A stretch of DNA of 64,000 nt from an uncultured Bacilli bacterium (GCA_944350385.1 CALVOV010000002.1:53909-117908); one strand, 5' to 3'. Counted from the first letter of the stretch, positions 19,466 through 29,594 are shown. Numbers and translations: made by a program. Notes: generated by a model from the letters alone, not told the origin.

Positions 19466-20680
19466 TTATCTAAAATTGATACCTGCTTCTCTTGCCTGTT
19501 CTGTTGTCTTAATATCTATTTTATAACCTGTTAATCTATGAGCAAGACGAGCATTTTGTCCTTTTTTACCAATTGCTAAAGAGAAATTATCTCCATCAGC
19601 TATAACCATAGCTTCTTTCTTCTTTGGATCAGTAATAGCAACTGTTAAATCTTTAGCAGGAGATAAAGCATTTTCAATAAAAATAGCTGGATCACTATCA
19701 TATTTAACAACGTCTAGTTTTTCACCATGTAATTCTTCAATAATACGACCAATTCTAGAACCTTTTTCTCCAATGCAAGCTCCAATTGGATCAACAGAAG
19801 GATTTTCTGAATATACAGCTACTTTACTTCTATTACCAGCATCTCTAGCAACACTATAAATCATAACTGTTCCATCATTAATTTCAGGGATTTCTAATTC
19901 AAACAATCTTTTAACAAAACCAAAGTGAGTTCTACTTAAAAGAATTGTCATATTCTTATTTTCTTTTTTCTTCTTTTTATCTTTATCATTTTCTACTTCA
20001 TCTTTAGTATTAGAACCTGGTAAATTTATTTTAGAAACATAAACTTTGATTTGTGAACCCATCTCAATTTTCTCTCCAGGAATGATATCTTTCTTTGGTA
20101 ATATACCATTAGTTCTGCCTAAATCAATAAAATAGTTATCAGTATCTTCAAGAGCAACTGTTCCAATTAATAGTTCGTCTTGTTTGTCACCAAATTCATC
20201 TATTATACTTTTTCTTTCAGCTTCTCTAATTTTTTGAATAACCACTTGCTTAGCAGTAGATGTAGCAGTATGACCAAAATCTTTTGGAGTAACTTCTGTA
20301 TCAATAGTATCCCCTATTTCTAATTTTTTGTCTATTTTTTTAGCATCACTTAACTTAATTTCTGTTTCTGGATTAAAATATGATACTGTCTCTGTTTCTT
20401 CTGGAGTTTCATCTTCATCATCATCAGTGTAATGTTCAAATAAATAATCTTCATATTCTTCTTTTGTCATCTTATCATCCGGAACAACAGTTAGATATGA
20501 ATATACTTTAATCTCTCCAGTAGCCCTATCAAATAAAACTTTAACATTTGTCTTAGAATTAAAATTCTTCTTATAGGCTGCTGTTAAAGCTAATTCCATT
20601 GCTTCATATACAATTTCTGGATCAATGTTCTTTTCTTTAACAATATTATCCAAAGCTTTTTTAAACTCTTTACTATTCAT
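19466..20680 (-). CDS. nusA: Transcription termination/antitermination factor NusA
   Basis: The 404-residue protein shows the N-terminal RNAP-binding domain (about 1-125, with an acidic insertion DDDEDETPEETE), S1 domain (about 130-210), and tandem KH domains (with DPIGACIGEKGSRIGRI and SLAIGKKGQNARLAHRLTGYKIDI). A Lys-rich insertion (about 225-240) lies between S1 and KH1. It overlaps the end of rimP by 8 nt, so translation is coupled. AAGGGAG precedes the ATG. Confidence 0.97.
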   Translation of the reverse strand: MNSKEFKKALDNIVKEKNIDPEIVYEAMELALTAAYKKNFNSKTNVKVLFDRATGEIKVYSYLTVVPDDKMTKEEYEDYLFEHYTDDDEDETPEETETVSYFNPETEIKLSDAKKIDKKLEIGDTIDTEVTPKDFGHTATSTAKQVVIQKIREAERKSIIDEFGDKQDELLIGTVALEDTDNYFIDLGRTNGILPKKDIIPGEKIEMGSQIKVYVSKINLPGSNTKDEVENDKDKKKKKENKNMTILLSRTHFGFVKRLFELEIPEINDGTVMIYSVARDAGNRSKVAVYSENPSVDPIGACIGEKGSRIGRIIEELHGEKLDVVKYDSDPAIFIENALSPAKDLTVAITDPKKKEAMVIADGDNFSLAIGKKGQNARLAHRLTGYKIDIKTTEQAREAGINFR

Positions 20681-20933
20681 TATTATTTTCTCCCTTCTCT
20701 TTTGAATAGATATCTAATTCATCAATGTCCCCCAAAATTTCCTTATGAATGTCCATAATAGGATTAATTATTCTAGAAGCTTCTGTAATTTTATTTAAAT
20801 CAATTACTTCTTTACTATCTAAAATAATATTAAAAATTTTCTTTCCTTCTTCTGTTGATATAAAAGCATCTTCCACATAAACACCAAGCTCTTTTATCTT
20901 TTCATCTAGCAAAGATGCAACCTGTTCTTTCAA
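20673..20933 (-). CDS. rimP: Truncated RimP (N-terminal domain only)
   Basis: The 86-residue protein sits at the rimP position before nusA and matches only the N-terminal alpha/beta half of RimP (LGVYVEDAFISTEEGKKIF, LNKITEASRIINPIMD in place of the usual DCxxvSrxlsxxLD). The C-terminal SH3-like domain is missing; about 150 residues is usual. No remnant of it is visible, because the stop falls within the nusA start. The start is TTG 20933 with AGGAGG 7 nt upstream. Whether it still supports 30S maturation is open. Confidence 0.75.
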   Translation of the reverse strand: MKEQVASLLDEKIKELGVYVEDAFISTEEGKKIFNIILDSKEVIDLNKITEASRIINPIMDIHKEILGDIDELDIYSKEKGENNNE

Positions 20934-20954
20934 AAAAACACCTCCTAAACAACA

Positions 20955-20981
20955 AGGAGTGGAACTACTGGTCCCACTCCT
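20955..20981 (-). promoter_or_regulatory. rimP-nusA operon leader hairpin
   Basis: In the transcript, AGGAGTGG and CCACTCCT pair (extended by GAC/GTT) around a short loop just upstream of the rimP SD, with no T run. A hairpin at this place is recalled for other Bacilli rimP operons. Both arms contain SD- and anti-SD-like sequence, so a translational role is possible. Confidence 0.55.
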
Positions 20982-20992
20982 TTCTGCAATTA

Positions 20993-21020
20993 ATTATAAC
21001 ACAAAATTCTTATTTTACAA
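20993..21020 (-). promoter_or_regulatory. SigA-type promoter of the rimP-nusA-ylxR-infB-rbfA operon
   Basis: TTGTAA (21015-21020), 16-nt spacer and TATAAT (20993-20998) on the minus strand. Confidence 0.7.
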
Positions 21021-21310
21021 AGAAAAATTTACTATTTTGACTCAATACTTTTGGTTTTTGTATTGATTTTACGTATTTTTTAGTATTTATTTCCATTCTA
21101 CAACATCATATATCTACGTTATTGTTTTTTTAATGTTTAATAATAAATATCATTTTTACATTATAATAATATTTTTTAAAAGAATAAGATTTTTATATCA
21201 ACTAAATTCTTAATCATATTATCTCTAAAATTTTGCAATAACATTTTTTCACTCTTACATTTTATTTAAACAACGACAAAAATTATGTCATAAATTTATT
21301 AATTTCAAAT
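21021..21310. other. AT-rich intergenic stretch without a recognised gene
   Basis: About 290 bases between the nusA promoter and a small membrane protein gene. Stops are dense in all frames and no hairpin with a T run, tRNA fold or conserved RNA motif was found. Confidence 0.6.
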
Positions 21311-21451
21311 TTAATTAAAAATTTTAAACAGCACTATTAAAATAAGATACGTTATTAAAGCAACGAAATAAATAAATTTTTTATTTCTTATTTTTTTATT
21401 TTTTTTCTCATCATTAACAATCTTTTCTAAATTAATATTATCTATCTTCAT
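21311..21451 (-). CDS. Small single-helix membrane protein, hypothetical
   Basis: The 46-residue frame begins 16 nt after the vanY-truB stop, in the same direction. It has a charged N-terminal half (EKIVNDEKKNKKIRNKK) and one membrane helix (FIYFVALITYLILIVLF). The SD is weak (AGTGA about 7 nt before ATG 21451). Gene-like hydrophobicity and operon position support it; no family is recognised. Confidence 0.4.
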   Translation of the reverse strand: MKIDNINLEKIVNDEKKNKKIRNKKFIYFVALITYLILIVLFKIFN

Positions 21452-21467
21452 ATTTGTTCACTAATAT

Positions 21468-22862
21468 TTAAAAATTTTTCCAAACTTTCAAATATTCTCC
21501 TTCAACTTCATAAATTCCTAATATTTCATTATCTTTATTCTTAAAAATAACTTTATCCGTAGCATCATATTCATTAGGTATTTTAATACCATTCTTTATT
21601 TTAAATTCTAAATCTGCATTAACAACATATACTGGTAAATCTATTATATCATCAATATTATATAACTTATAATTATTGTTTTTAATATCATCCAAATCAT
21701 TAGCATCACTAATACTCATACCTGCTTGTTTTGTTCGAGTCAATTTTGTCATTGTAGCAGCAGTGTTTAAAGCAGTTCCAATATCTTTGATCAAACTTCT
21801 AATATAAGTTCCTTTTGATACCACCGCTCTAAAAGTGAATGTATCATGAGTGTAATTTAATAATTCTAAATCTTTAATAGTGACTTCTCTTTTAGGTAAT
21901 TCTACATCTTCATTATTTCTAGCATACTCATAAAGTTTCTTTCCATTTACTTTTACTGCTGCATATTTTGGAACTTCTTGTAAATATTTTCTAGGAAAAT
22001 TAAGAAAAGCTTTTGTAATGTCAATATTATCAGGAATATCTTCTTTTAAAACTACCTTACCAGTAATATCCAAAGTGTCAGTAGAAATTCCTAATTTAGC
22101 CTCAGCAATATACTCCTTATAAGAACTAGTTATAAGTTCTACTACCTTAGTAGCTTTTCCTAAAGCAACTATTAAAACCCCTTCTGCCAAAGGATCTAAA
22201 GTACCAGTATGTCCTACTCTTTTAGTTCCAAATAAATAACTAATCTCATTAACAACATCAAAAGAAGTCATACCTTTTTTCTTATTTAAAACAAGAATAC
22301 CTTGAAAATATTTAGTATATTCTTCTAAAGTCCAATTTCTTTCATATATAATTTTAGCTGGAACTAATCCAACATAACGAATATGCCATGGTTCATAGGA
22401 ATATCCAGTTACCTCTTCTTTTCCTTTTGGATATCTTAAAATAAATCCAAAGTCTTTCAAATACTTATGAACTTGTTCATAATACGCACTTTGACTATGT
22501 AACATTAGATTATCCTCAGCAAAACTACCATCAACTCTTAAAAGAAAATCAATTCCTAAGCCTGTATGATGTTCGGAAGTATATGGTTCAGCAACAATTC
22601 TTCTACAATAATCCTCACCATATCTTTCTAAAAAATCTTTTTGGATACTTTCCTGTTCTTCTATACTTCTGAAAGCAGAATTAATTTCAATTTCAAAATT
22701 TCTTTTCATCAGAAAATCTTTTAATTTTAAAAATTGCTGTAATGCTTCTCTATCAATCAAAACTCTTTCATTAGAATAATTATATAGTTCTACTAAATCC
22801 AATTTTTTAAAATCTTTATTCTTCATTGGATTATCTTTATTAACTAATAAAGTTTTATACAT
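21468..22862 (-). CDS. truB: Fusion of VanY-type D-Ala-D-Ala carboxypeptidase and tRNA pseudouridine-55 synthase TruB
   Basis: This 464-residue protein has two complete domains in one frame. Residues about 20-185 form a VanY peptidase with INSAFRS, SEHHTGLGIDF (SxHxxGxxxD, zinc His and Asp) and EPWHIRYVG (ExxWH), all metal and catalytic residues kept, ending at the usual LEEY. Residues about 187-464 form TruB, which makes pseudouridine 55 in tRNA: GILVLNKKKGMTSFDVV, GHTGTLDPLAEGVLIVALG (catalytic Asp in GTLDP), KYAAVKVNGKKLYEYAR and KGTYIRSLIKDIG. No start codon precedes the TruB half. There is no signal peptide, so the peptidase is cytosolic, like VanX/VanXY. The start ATG 22862 follows AGTGG; a TTG at 22877 is the alternative. 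Confidence 0.93.
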   Translation of the reverse strand: MYKTLLVNKDNPMKNKDFKKLDLVELYNYSNERVLIDREALQQFLKLKDFLMKRNFEIEINSAFRSIEEQESIQKDFLERYGEDYCRRIVAEPYTSEHHTGLGIDFLLRVDGSFAEDNLMLHSQSAYYEQVHKYLKDFGFILRYPKGKEEVTGYSYEPWHIRYVGLVPAKIIYERNWTLEEYTKYFQGILVLNKKKGMTSFDVVNEISYLFGTKRVGHTGTLDPLAEGVLIVALGKATKVVELITSSYKEYIAEAKLGISTDTLDITGKVVLKEDIPDNIDITKAFLNFPRKYLQEVPKYAAVKVNGKKLYEYARNNEDVELPKREVTIKDLELLNYTHDTFTFRAVVSKGTYIRSLIKDIGTALNTAATMTKLTRTKQAGMSISDANDLDDIKNNNYKLYNIDDIIDLPVYVVNADLEFKIKNGIKIPNEYDATDKVIFKNKDNEILGIYEVEGEYLKVWKNF

Positions 22863-22894
22863 ACTACCACTTCTCAATCAATTAACATTTTATC

Positions 22895-22924
22895 ATAAAA
22901 AAAAAGGAATTTTAATTCCTTTTA
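22895..22924 (-). terminator. Terminator of polC
   Basis: On the minus strand, AAAAGGAATT-aa-AATTCCTTTT is followed by a long T run. Confidence 0.8.
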
Positions 22925-25900
22925 AAATAATGTTAATTGATTAGACTCAGGTAAATCTTTTAATATACCCATTTCTTGCATTTTAATAATTAAAGTTTGA
23001 GATACCTTTCCTCTTTTTTGAACATCTTCAACACTTAAGAAAGGCTGAATATCTCTTTCCTTAACTATCTGTTTAGCAACTGTATCTCCAAGCCCTTCAA
23101 TAGAATTAAATGGCGGATAAATTTCTGTTTCATTTTTTGCTACCCAAACAGTAGCATCACTATGATATAAATCAATTGGTAAAAATTTAATACCTCTAGC
23201 TGTAGCTTCCAAAGCAATCTTTAAACTTTCAGCCTGACCATTCTCTTTATTAGTAGCTTCAAAACCCTTTACTTGAATATCTTCTATTCTAGCTTTAATA
23301 GCATCATACCCTTTAATCATTGAAATAACATCAACATCAGTAGCTTTAGAAGAATACCAAGAAGCATAGAAATAAACTGGCATATGAACTTTATACCAAG
23401 CAATTCTAAATGCTGAAATAACATAAGCAGCTGCATGAGCCTTAGGAAACATATACTTTATCTTTTGACATGATCCAATAAACCATTCAGGAATATTAGC
23501 ATCTTGCATTGTTTTTACATGTTCCTTCCATGTTTCAGGATCTTTTGAAGCCTTTCCTTTACGAACAAACTCCATGATTTTAAATGCTTTAATTGGCTTT
23601 ACACCATGATACATCAAATAAACCATAATATCATCACGACAACCAATTGTCTCTTTAAACGGAACAATGTTATTAGCAATCAATTCTTGTGCATTTCCTA
23701 ACCAAACATCAGTACCATGAGATAAACCGGATATTTTAATTAATTCTGCAAAAGTAGTTGGTTTAGTATCTTCAACCAATTTAATAGTAAATGGTGTTCC
23801 AAATTCAGGTATTCCTAAAGTACCTGTATTACACATAATTTGTTCCGTTGTTACTCCAAGAGCTTCCGTAGAAGTAAAAATAGACATTGTAGCCTTATCA
23901 TCTAAAGGAACTTTCATAATATCTGTATTAGATTGATTTTGAATCAATCTCAACTGTGTTGGATCAGAATGTCCTAAAATATCCAACTTTAATAAACATT
24001 GATCAATTGAATGGTAATCAAAATGCGTAGTCATCCACTCAGCAGTAGGATCATCAGCTGGAAATTGATAAGGTGTAAAATCTGAAACTTCCATATAATC
24101 TGGTATAACAACAATACCTCCAGGATGTTGTCCAGTAGTTCTTTTAACACCAGTACAACCAATAGCTAATCTTTCAACTTCTGCAGTTCGCATATCAGTG
24201 ATACCATGATCTTCACAATATCCCTTTACAAAACCAAAAGCAGTCTTATCTGCTACAGTACCAATTGTACCAGCACGATAAACATTATGTTCTCCAAATA
24301 AAACTTTAGTATAAGCATGAGCACTAGCCTGATTTAAATCCGAAAAATTTAAATCAATATCTGGTACTTTATCAGCATTAAATCCTAAAAAAGTCGCAAA
24401 TGGCATATCTTGTCCATCTTTAATCATTGGTATATGACAATTAGGGCATTCCTTATCAGGTAAATCAAATCCAGATGAATATTCTTTACCTAAAGGCTTA
24501 CCATCATCATCAAAAATACTTAATTTACATTTTTCACATCTATAATGTGCTGCCAAAGGATTAACTTCAGTTATACCCATCATTGTAGCAACAAATGAAG
24601 AACCAACAGAACCACGAGAACCAACAAGGTAACCCTCATCATTTGAGTGCTTAACTAATCTTTGAGCAATCAAATAAATTGGATCAAATCCTCCACCAAT
24701 TACTCCACCAAGTGTCTTCTTAACTTTTTTAGCTAAAGATTTCTCATCTAACTCTTCTTCAGAAGTTTTTTTAACATATTGTGTCACTAGTTTCTTTATA
24801 TTATCCGAACCCTTTAAAATTTCCTCATGCAATCTCTTATGAGCTTCCTTAGCAAATTCTTCATCGGATAAGCCTTTATCTTCCAAATCAGCAACTATCA
24901 TTTTATAAACAATATCACCATAGAGTTCGGTAGCAATACGTTCCTCTATCATATAAGGTAATGGATCTCCATACCAATCCCTAGCTTTTGTATAAACTAA
25001 ATCTGTAACAACAACAGGACAATCAAGATAACTTTTACCATCATCTGCTTTTACCCTAGGTGAAAATGGAATACCACCAGTATCAATAATAACTTCTACG
25101 ATATCAACCATATCAGCTATTTTATTGGTATTTTCAACTACTATTTCGTAAGCTTTATCCTCACCCAAAAATTTAAAGTTTTCAAGCATCTCATCTGTAG
25201 TTCTAAAATGATTAGATGGAATCTCTTTAATTCCATTCTTAGCAAGTGGATGTCGTCCACCACCAGGAACTTTTTGATTAACAATTATTTCGCGATATAT
25301 CTTATCATCTCTTTTAATATGATGAACATCACCAGTAGCAACTACAATTTTGCCAGCCTCCCCAGTTACACGAACAATCTTCTCAATATTAGCTGCAAGT
25401 TCTACTTCATTAGCAAAATCTCCAGTTTGAATCAAATGACTATAGCATTCCATAGGTTGTACTTCAACATAGTCATAAAATCTTATTATATTAGATAATT
25501 CATCATCACTCTTAGATTTAGCCTCCATGAACACTTCACTTTCATAGCAACCACTTCCTACTAATATTCCATCACGATGTTCTTCTATAACGCTTCTTAA
25601 TATACGAGGAGTCTTATAAATATACTTAGTATTAGCTAAACTAATTATTTTAAATAGATTTTTTAACCCAGCTTTATTTTTTACTAATAAATTAACGTGA
25701 TTAGCACGACCATATTTATGAATTTCTTCTTTAGATACTAATTTATTTAAATCACTCATCATATCAATATTACGATTTGATAATTTATTTAGCATTTTAT
25801 GAAAAACCAAAGCAGTTCCTTCAGCATCATAATCTCCTCTATGATGTGCAGACTCATCCCATGGAACATCATATCTCTTAACTAACGCTGATAATGAATG

Positions 25901-27547
25901 TCTAGCATAATTATTATCCAATGTCCTAGATAATTCCAAAGTATCAATTACTGGATTAGTAAACTGACCCAAATTGTATTTTTTATAAGCCATTTCTAAG
26001 AAAGAAACATCAAATTTAGCATTATGAGCCACCATTGGACAGTCGCCAAACCATTCTACGAATCTCTTGACTGCATTCTCTTCGTTATCTTTTCCCTCTA
26101 ACATTTCATTAGTAATATTTGTAACATCTATTATCTTTTGAGGTAATGGTCTATCTGGATTTATAAGTTCATCATATTTTTCAATAATAACACCATTTTT
26201 TATTTTAACTGCACCAATTTCAATAATAGAATCAGCTCCACCTGCATTAAATCCCGTTGTTTCAAAATCAAATACTACAAAAGTTTGATCAAGCATAATT
26301 TCATCATTTGGTCGTACAACAATATTTACACTATCATCAATCATTGTTAACTCACAACCATAAATAGCTTTAAAAGGCTCTTCTCCATCTTTTAATTCCT
26401 TATTATAACTAGTAACAAAATTAAAAACATGAGGAAATGCTTGAGCACCATTATGATCAGTAATAGCAATAGCTTTATGTCCCCACTTCATAGCTTGCTT
26501 TACTAATTCTACCTCATCACATACTCCATCCATTTGACTCATCTTAGTATGAGCATGTAACTCAACTCTCTTTTTTGAAGCGGTATCTTTAATTGTTTCA
26601 ACCACTTTATCTATCTTTATAATATCCCTAGCATTCAAAACTAATTCTTTAGAAAATTGATCATTCTTAGTATAACCCCTAATCTTATACCAATTACCTT
26701 CTTTAAACTCTTTACATAATCCTTTATACTCCTCTTCATCTCTTGAAAAGATCTTACAATAAATGCTATCTGAATAATCTGTAATCTTCAAAGTAATAAT
26801 TTTAAAATCTGTCTTAGGAGATTCAAAATAATCGACTCCAAACACTTGAGCTTCTACAACAACATTATTATCCTCTCCAATCAAAGTTTTGATTTTTATA
26901 GGATCTTCTTTAATACCCCTACCGATTATATTATTAGGATCTTTTGATTCTCTTCTAACTTTCTTCTCAAAACCTTTATTTTCATCCTTTACAACACTTT
27001 TTGACTTAACAACATTTAAATTTAAATTATTAACTTCATTATTTAACTCATCTTTAATTTCATCTAAAATATTTTCCTCATGTCTAATTTCAATATCAAT
27101 ATTAAATTTATACCCCAATCTTCTATAAAAACTTTCTATCTTATCATGACAACATTCTAATTTATCTTTCTCAACTTCGTTAGAAACAACTAAAACTAAG
27201 AAATCATCCTCTAGCCTTAAACAATCTTTATATATTTCAATTACTTTTAAATCATCTTTTAACTTTTTTAATAAATATTCATAATAACTTAAATATACAC
27301 TAGAATCTTGATTTTCTATGTCCCATATAATCTTAATTTCTGGAGCCTTAGGATCCAACACTCCTATCTTATCCTCTAATTCTTCCAATATATTTACAGG
27401 TAATAAATCTTTCTTATCTATATAAATATTCCAAGCATCATTTTTAGATGAGACAACAATTTTCTTAATAATGGCATCATTAAAATATTGATAATAGCCA
27501 TTATCAATATTTATCTTATCCAACAAAATTTTAATATTATTATCCAT
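22922..27547 (-). CDS. polC: DNA polymerase III alpha subunit, PolC type
   Basis: The 1541-residue replicative polymerase of low-GC Gram-positives. Domain order: N-terminal region (about 1-210), OB domain (about 220-320), PHP part 1 (RVELHAHTKMSQMDG), inserted 3'-5' proofreading exonuclease (VVFDFETTGFN, DEDD; about 420-585), PHP part 2, then the polymerase core with a zinc-binding CEKC...CPNC pair, KVPDIDLNFSDLNQ (catalytic Asp) and the fingers and C-terminal HhH. About 1440 residues is common, so it is somewhat long. GAGGT lies 4 nt before ATG 27547. Confidence 0.97.
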   Translation of the reverse strand: MDNNIKILLDKINIDNGYYQYFNDAIIKKIVVSSKNDAWNIYIDKKDLLPVNILEELEDKIGVLDPKAPEIKIIWDIENQDSSVYLSYYEYLLKKLKDDLKVIEIYKDCLRLEDDFLVLVVSNEVEKDKLECCHDKIESFYRRLGYKFNIDIEIRHEENILDEIKDELNNEVNNLNLNVVKSKSVVKDENKGFEKKVRRESKDPNNIIGRGIKEDPIKIKTLIGEDNNVVVEAQVFGVDYFESPKTDFKIITLKITDYSDSIYCKIFSRDEEEYKGLCKEFKEGNWYKIRGYTKNDQFSKELVLNARDIIKIDKVVETIKDTASKKRVELHAHTKMSQMDGVCDEVELVKQAMKWGHKAIAITDHNGAQAFPHVFNFVTSYNKELKDGEEPFKAIYGCELTMIDDSVNIVVRPNDEIMLDQTFVVFDFETTGFNAGGADSIIEIGAVKIKNGVIIEKYDELINPDRPLPQKIIDVTNITNEMLEGKDNEENAVKRFVEWFGDCPMVAHNAKFDVSFLEMAYKKYNLGQFTNPVIDTLELSRTLDNNYARHSLSALVKRYDVPWDESAHHRGDYDAEGTALVFHKMLNKLSNRNIDMMSDLNKLVSKEEIHKYGRANHVNLLVKNKAGLKNLFKIISLANTKYIYKTPRILRSVIEEHRDGILVGSGCYESEVFMEAKSKSDDELSNIIRFYDYVEVQPMECYSHLIQTGDFANEVELAANIEKIVRVTGEAGKIVVATGDVHHIKRDDKIYREIIVNQKVPGGGRHPLAKNGIKEIPSNHFRTTDEMLENFKFLGEDKAYEIVVENTNKIADMVDIVEVIIDTGGIPFSPRVKADDGKSYLDCPVVVTDLVYTKARDWYGDPLPYMIEERIATELYGDIVYKMIVADLEDKGLSDEEFAKEAHKRLHEEILKGSDNIKKLVTQYVKKTSEEELDEKSLAKKVKKTLGGVIGGGFDPIYLIAQRLVKHSNDEGYLVGSRGSVGSSFVATMMGITEVNPLAAHYRCEKCKLSIFDDDGKPLGKEYSSGFDLPDKECPNCHIPMIKDGQDMPFATFLGFNADKVPDIDLNFSDLNQASAHAYTKVLFGEHNVYRAGTIGTVADKTAFGFVKGYCEDHGITDMRTAEVERLAIGCTGVKRTTGQHPGGIVVIPDYMEVSDFTPYQFPADDPTAEWMTTHFDYHSIDQCLLKLDILGHSDPTQLRLIQNQSNTDIMKVPLDDKATMSIFTSTEALGVTTEQIMCNTGTLGIPEFGTPFTIKLVEDTKPTTFAELIKISGLSHGTDVWLGNAQELIANNIVPFKETIGCRDDIMVYLMYHGVKPIKAFKIMEFVRKGKASKDPETWKEHVKTMQDANIPEWFIGSCQKIKYMFPKAHAAAYVISAFRIAWYKVHMPVYFYASWYSSKATDVDVISMIKGYDAIKARIEDIQVKGFEATNKENGQAESLKIALEATARGIKFLPIDLYHSDATVWVAKNETEIYPPFNSIEGLGDTVAKQIVKERDIQPFLSVEDVQKRGKVSQTLIIKMQEMGILKDLPESNQLTLF

Positions 27548-27564
27548 CCAAACCTCACCTCATG

Positions 27565-28407
27565 TCATAGTATTTCTTCTGTATCTGCTAATCTATTTAT
27601 TTTTACAATATATCTTTGATTTCTAATAATAAACTCAATAAACTCCTCAATATTCATATTAATTAGTTCTTTCTCATAAACAAACTTATTAATATCAAAG
27701 ACAATTTTATCTCGTTTCATATATTCTAACATACCTTCTTTAGGTATTCCAAGATACATTAACCAATATGGATAAATTTGTCTTTTTAAATAAACTGAAT
27801 TCTTATTTCCAATATCATAGCAACTTCTACCTTTTAAACTAGTTGCAAACTCATTTAAAATAGCCATCTCTAATATAACATCTTTTATTCCCAAAATATC
27901 TTTTTCTTTAACATTAATTTCTTCTTTTACTATCTTATATAAAAGATCTATTAAAAAATCATTATCATCAGAATAATTTTTTCCAATTATTATAACATTA
28001 TCTTTAGGGTAATTATTTATGATATCAGTTATACCAAAATCTTTGTTCAAAACAAAACATAAATAACTACTTAACTTTTTTCGCAAAATATTTTTAGTGA
28101 GATTATTAATCTTTTTTATATTTTTATCCCATAACTTCATAGTTGCTAGTCTATATCTTTCCGCAGACTTTTTCAATATTTCAAAGTCATCTTTTTCAAT
28201 TAGAGCATTATAAACAACATCATTATTTGGAATAAAATTTTTATAATCATTTATTATTATATTTTTATCATTAAATACCTCTCTACATTCATCTTTATAA
28301 ACGTTCAATATTTTTTTTGTAACAATATCCATTTGATTAGTTAGAGACTTAATAAATAATATATTCCAAGCAAGTAGATAATCGTTAGTTACAAACTTTA
28401 TATTCAT
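27565..28407 (-). CDS. Hypothetical protein upstream of polC
   Basis: The 280-residue soluble, mostly alpha-helical protein is not recognised. It has no signal peptide or membrane helix. The most ordered-looking part is residues 185-245 (EMAILNEFATSLKGRSCYD and IYPYWLMYLGIPKEGMLEYM). Its first third is Lys/Asn-rich. It lies 17 nt before polC in the same direction, with GGAAGTG before its ATG, so they may be co-transcribed. Confidence 0.6.
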   Translation of the reverse strand: MNIKFVTNDYLLAWNILFIKSLTNQMDIVTKKILNVYKDECREVFNDKNIIINDYKNFIPNNDVVYNALIEKDDFEILKKSAERYRLATMKLWDKNIKKINNLTKNILRKKLSSYLCFVLNKDFGITDIINNYPKDNVIIIGKNYSDDNDFLIDLLYKIVKEEINVKEKDILGIKDVILEMAILNEFATSLKGRSCYDIGNKNSVYLKRQIYPYWLMYLGIPKEGMLEYMKRDKIVFDINKFVYEKELINMNIEEFIEFIIRNQRYIVKINRLADTEEIL

Positions 28408-28451
28408 ATCAACACTTCCAAAACCTTCTATAACAATATAATATCACAAAG

Positions 28452-28479
28452 AAAAAAAGTTGAAAATAAAATTTTCAAC
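28452..28479 (-). terminator. Terminator of the tail-anchored protein gene
   Basis: On the minus strand, GTTGAAAA-tttta-TTTTCAAC is followed by seven T. Confidence 0.8.
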
Positions 28480-28485
28480 CATACT

Positions 28486-29508
28486 TTAAATCATCATATA
28501 AATATAATAAACTGCAAATGCAACAACAATAGAAACTAAAATAAAAATTAATATTTTCACTGACAAAGGTAATTTTTTCTCCTTGAATTCATCATCCATT
28601 TCATCTTCAAAATCCTTATCAGATAAATCCATACTTTTAGTATAAAATTCTGTATCTACATTATCTTTTTTTGTTTCCTGTTTTTGATCTAATTCATCAT
28701 TCAATAATCTCAATTGCTCAGAATCTATTTTTTCACTAGAAATATCTTCTTGATTATTATCATCTGCCTCTTTCTCATCAAATGATGATTCTATTTTATC
28801 AGATAATTTACTATCTTCTTCAATAGTAATTTCTGCTTCTACTTTTATATTATCGTTAGTATCATCATAACTCATTTTTACTGGTGATGTTATTTTCAAA
28901 TCATCATGTGTATCTTCATCATCTGGCTTTCCTACCTTATCCATAATAGAAGTTGCCATTAATTCACTAAGTAAATTAACGCTAGTATTTTTATCTATTT
29001 CCCCAGCTAATGTTTTTGAAGTAATAGTATCAATTAAATCATGTAACTTATCTTCATCAGGATGAGTATACTTTGCTTTTCTATCCTTTCGATATTCTTC
29101 CAATTCCTCTTTTGTCATATTAAGAAGGATATTATATTTATCATTTTTTAATTTTCTCTTGGATTCTTTATCATCTTGATCAACTCTATTTTTACGAGCT
29201 TCAGCAATTACACTATTAATATCATATACTCTATTTTCTTTTTCTTTATAAGTACTTTTAAATTTTTCTAATTCACTCTTTACTTTAGGTCCCGGTAAAA
29301 AATTTGAATATTCTAACATTTTCTGATAATTCTCACGAGTCTTATTATTCCTATCTACACTACTAATATCATAAGCATTAGTATTAGTAACATCTACAAA
29401 ATTTGCATATCTAGTATTTTTACCAATATTTTGATATAACTCCTGATTTTTTTCTGATCTACTAAATTGAATAGGATTTTCTTCTTTGTAACGGTCCATT
29501 CTTCTCAT
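28486..29508 (-). CDS. Tail-anchored cytosolic protein with long charged region, hypothetical
   Basis: The 340-residue protein has a charged, Lys/Asp/Glu-rich cytosolic part and one C-terminal membrane helix (VKILIFILVSIVVAFAVYYIYM). A helical block at about 125-200 (MTKEELEEYRKDRKAKYTHP and LIDTITSKTLAGEID) is the only well-ordered piece; the rest looks disordered. The layout resembles the tail-anchored protein at 46427-46798. No family is recognised. ATG 29508 (GGTGG about 5 nt upstream) is preferred to ATG 29520, which has no spacing from its SD. Confidence 0.6.
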   Translation of the reverse strand: MRRMDRYKEENPIQFSRSEKNQELYQNIGKNTRYANFVDVTNTNAYDISSVDRNNKTRENYQKMLEYSNFLPGPKVKSELEKFKSTYKEKENRVYDINSVIAEARKNRVDQDDKESKRKLKNDKYNILLNMTKEELEEYRKDRKAKYTHPDEDKLHDLIDTITSKTLAGEIDKNTSVNLLSELMATSIMDKVGKPDDEDTHDDLKITSPVKMSYDDTNDNIKVEAEITIEEDSKLSDKIESSFDEKEADDNNQEDISSEKIDSEQLRLLNDELDQKQETKKDNVDTEFYTKSMDLSDKDFEDEMDDEFKEKKLPLSVKILIFILVSIVVAFAVYYIYMMI

Positions 29509-29565
29509 GCCAACCACCATCCTATTTTCATTCTAACATAATAAGAATAAAAACAAAAGTATATC

Positions 29566-29594
29566 TTTACGTAAAAATTATTTTTAGTTATAAT
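29566..29594 (+). promoter_or_regulatory. SigA-type promoter of ferredoxin
   Basis: TTTACG (29566-29571), 17-nt spacer and TATAAT (29589-29594). Confidence 0.6.
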
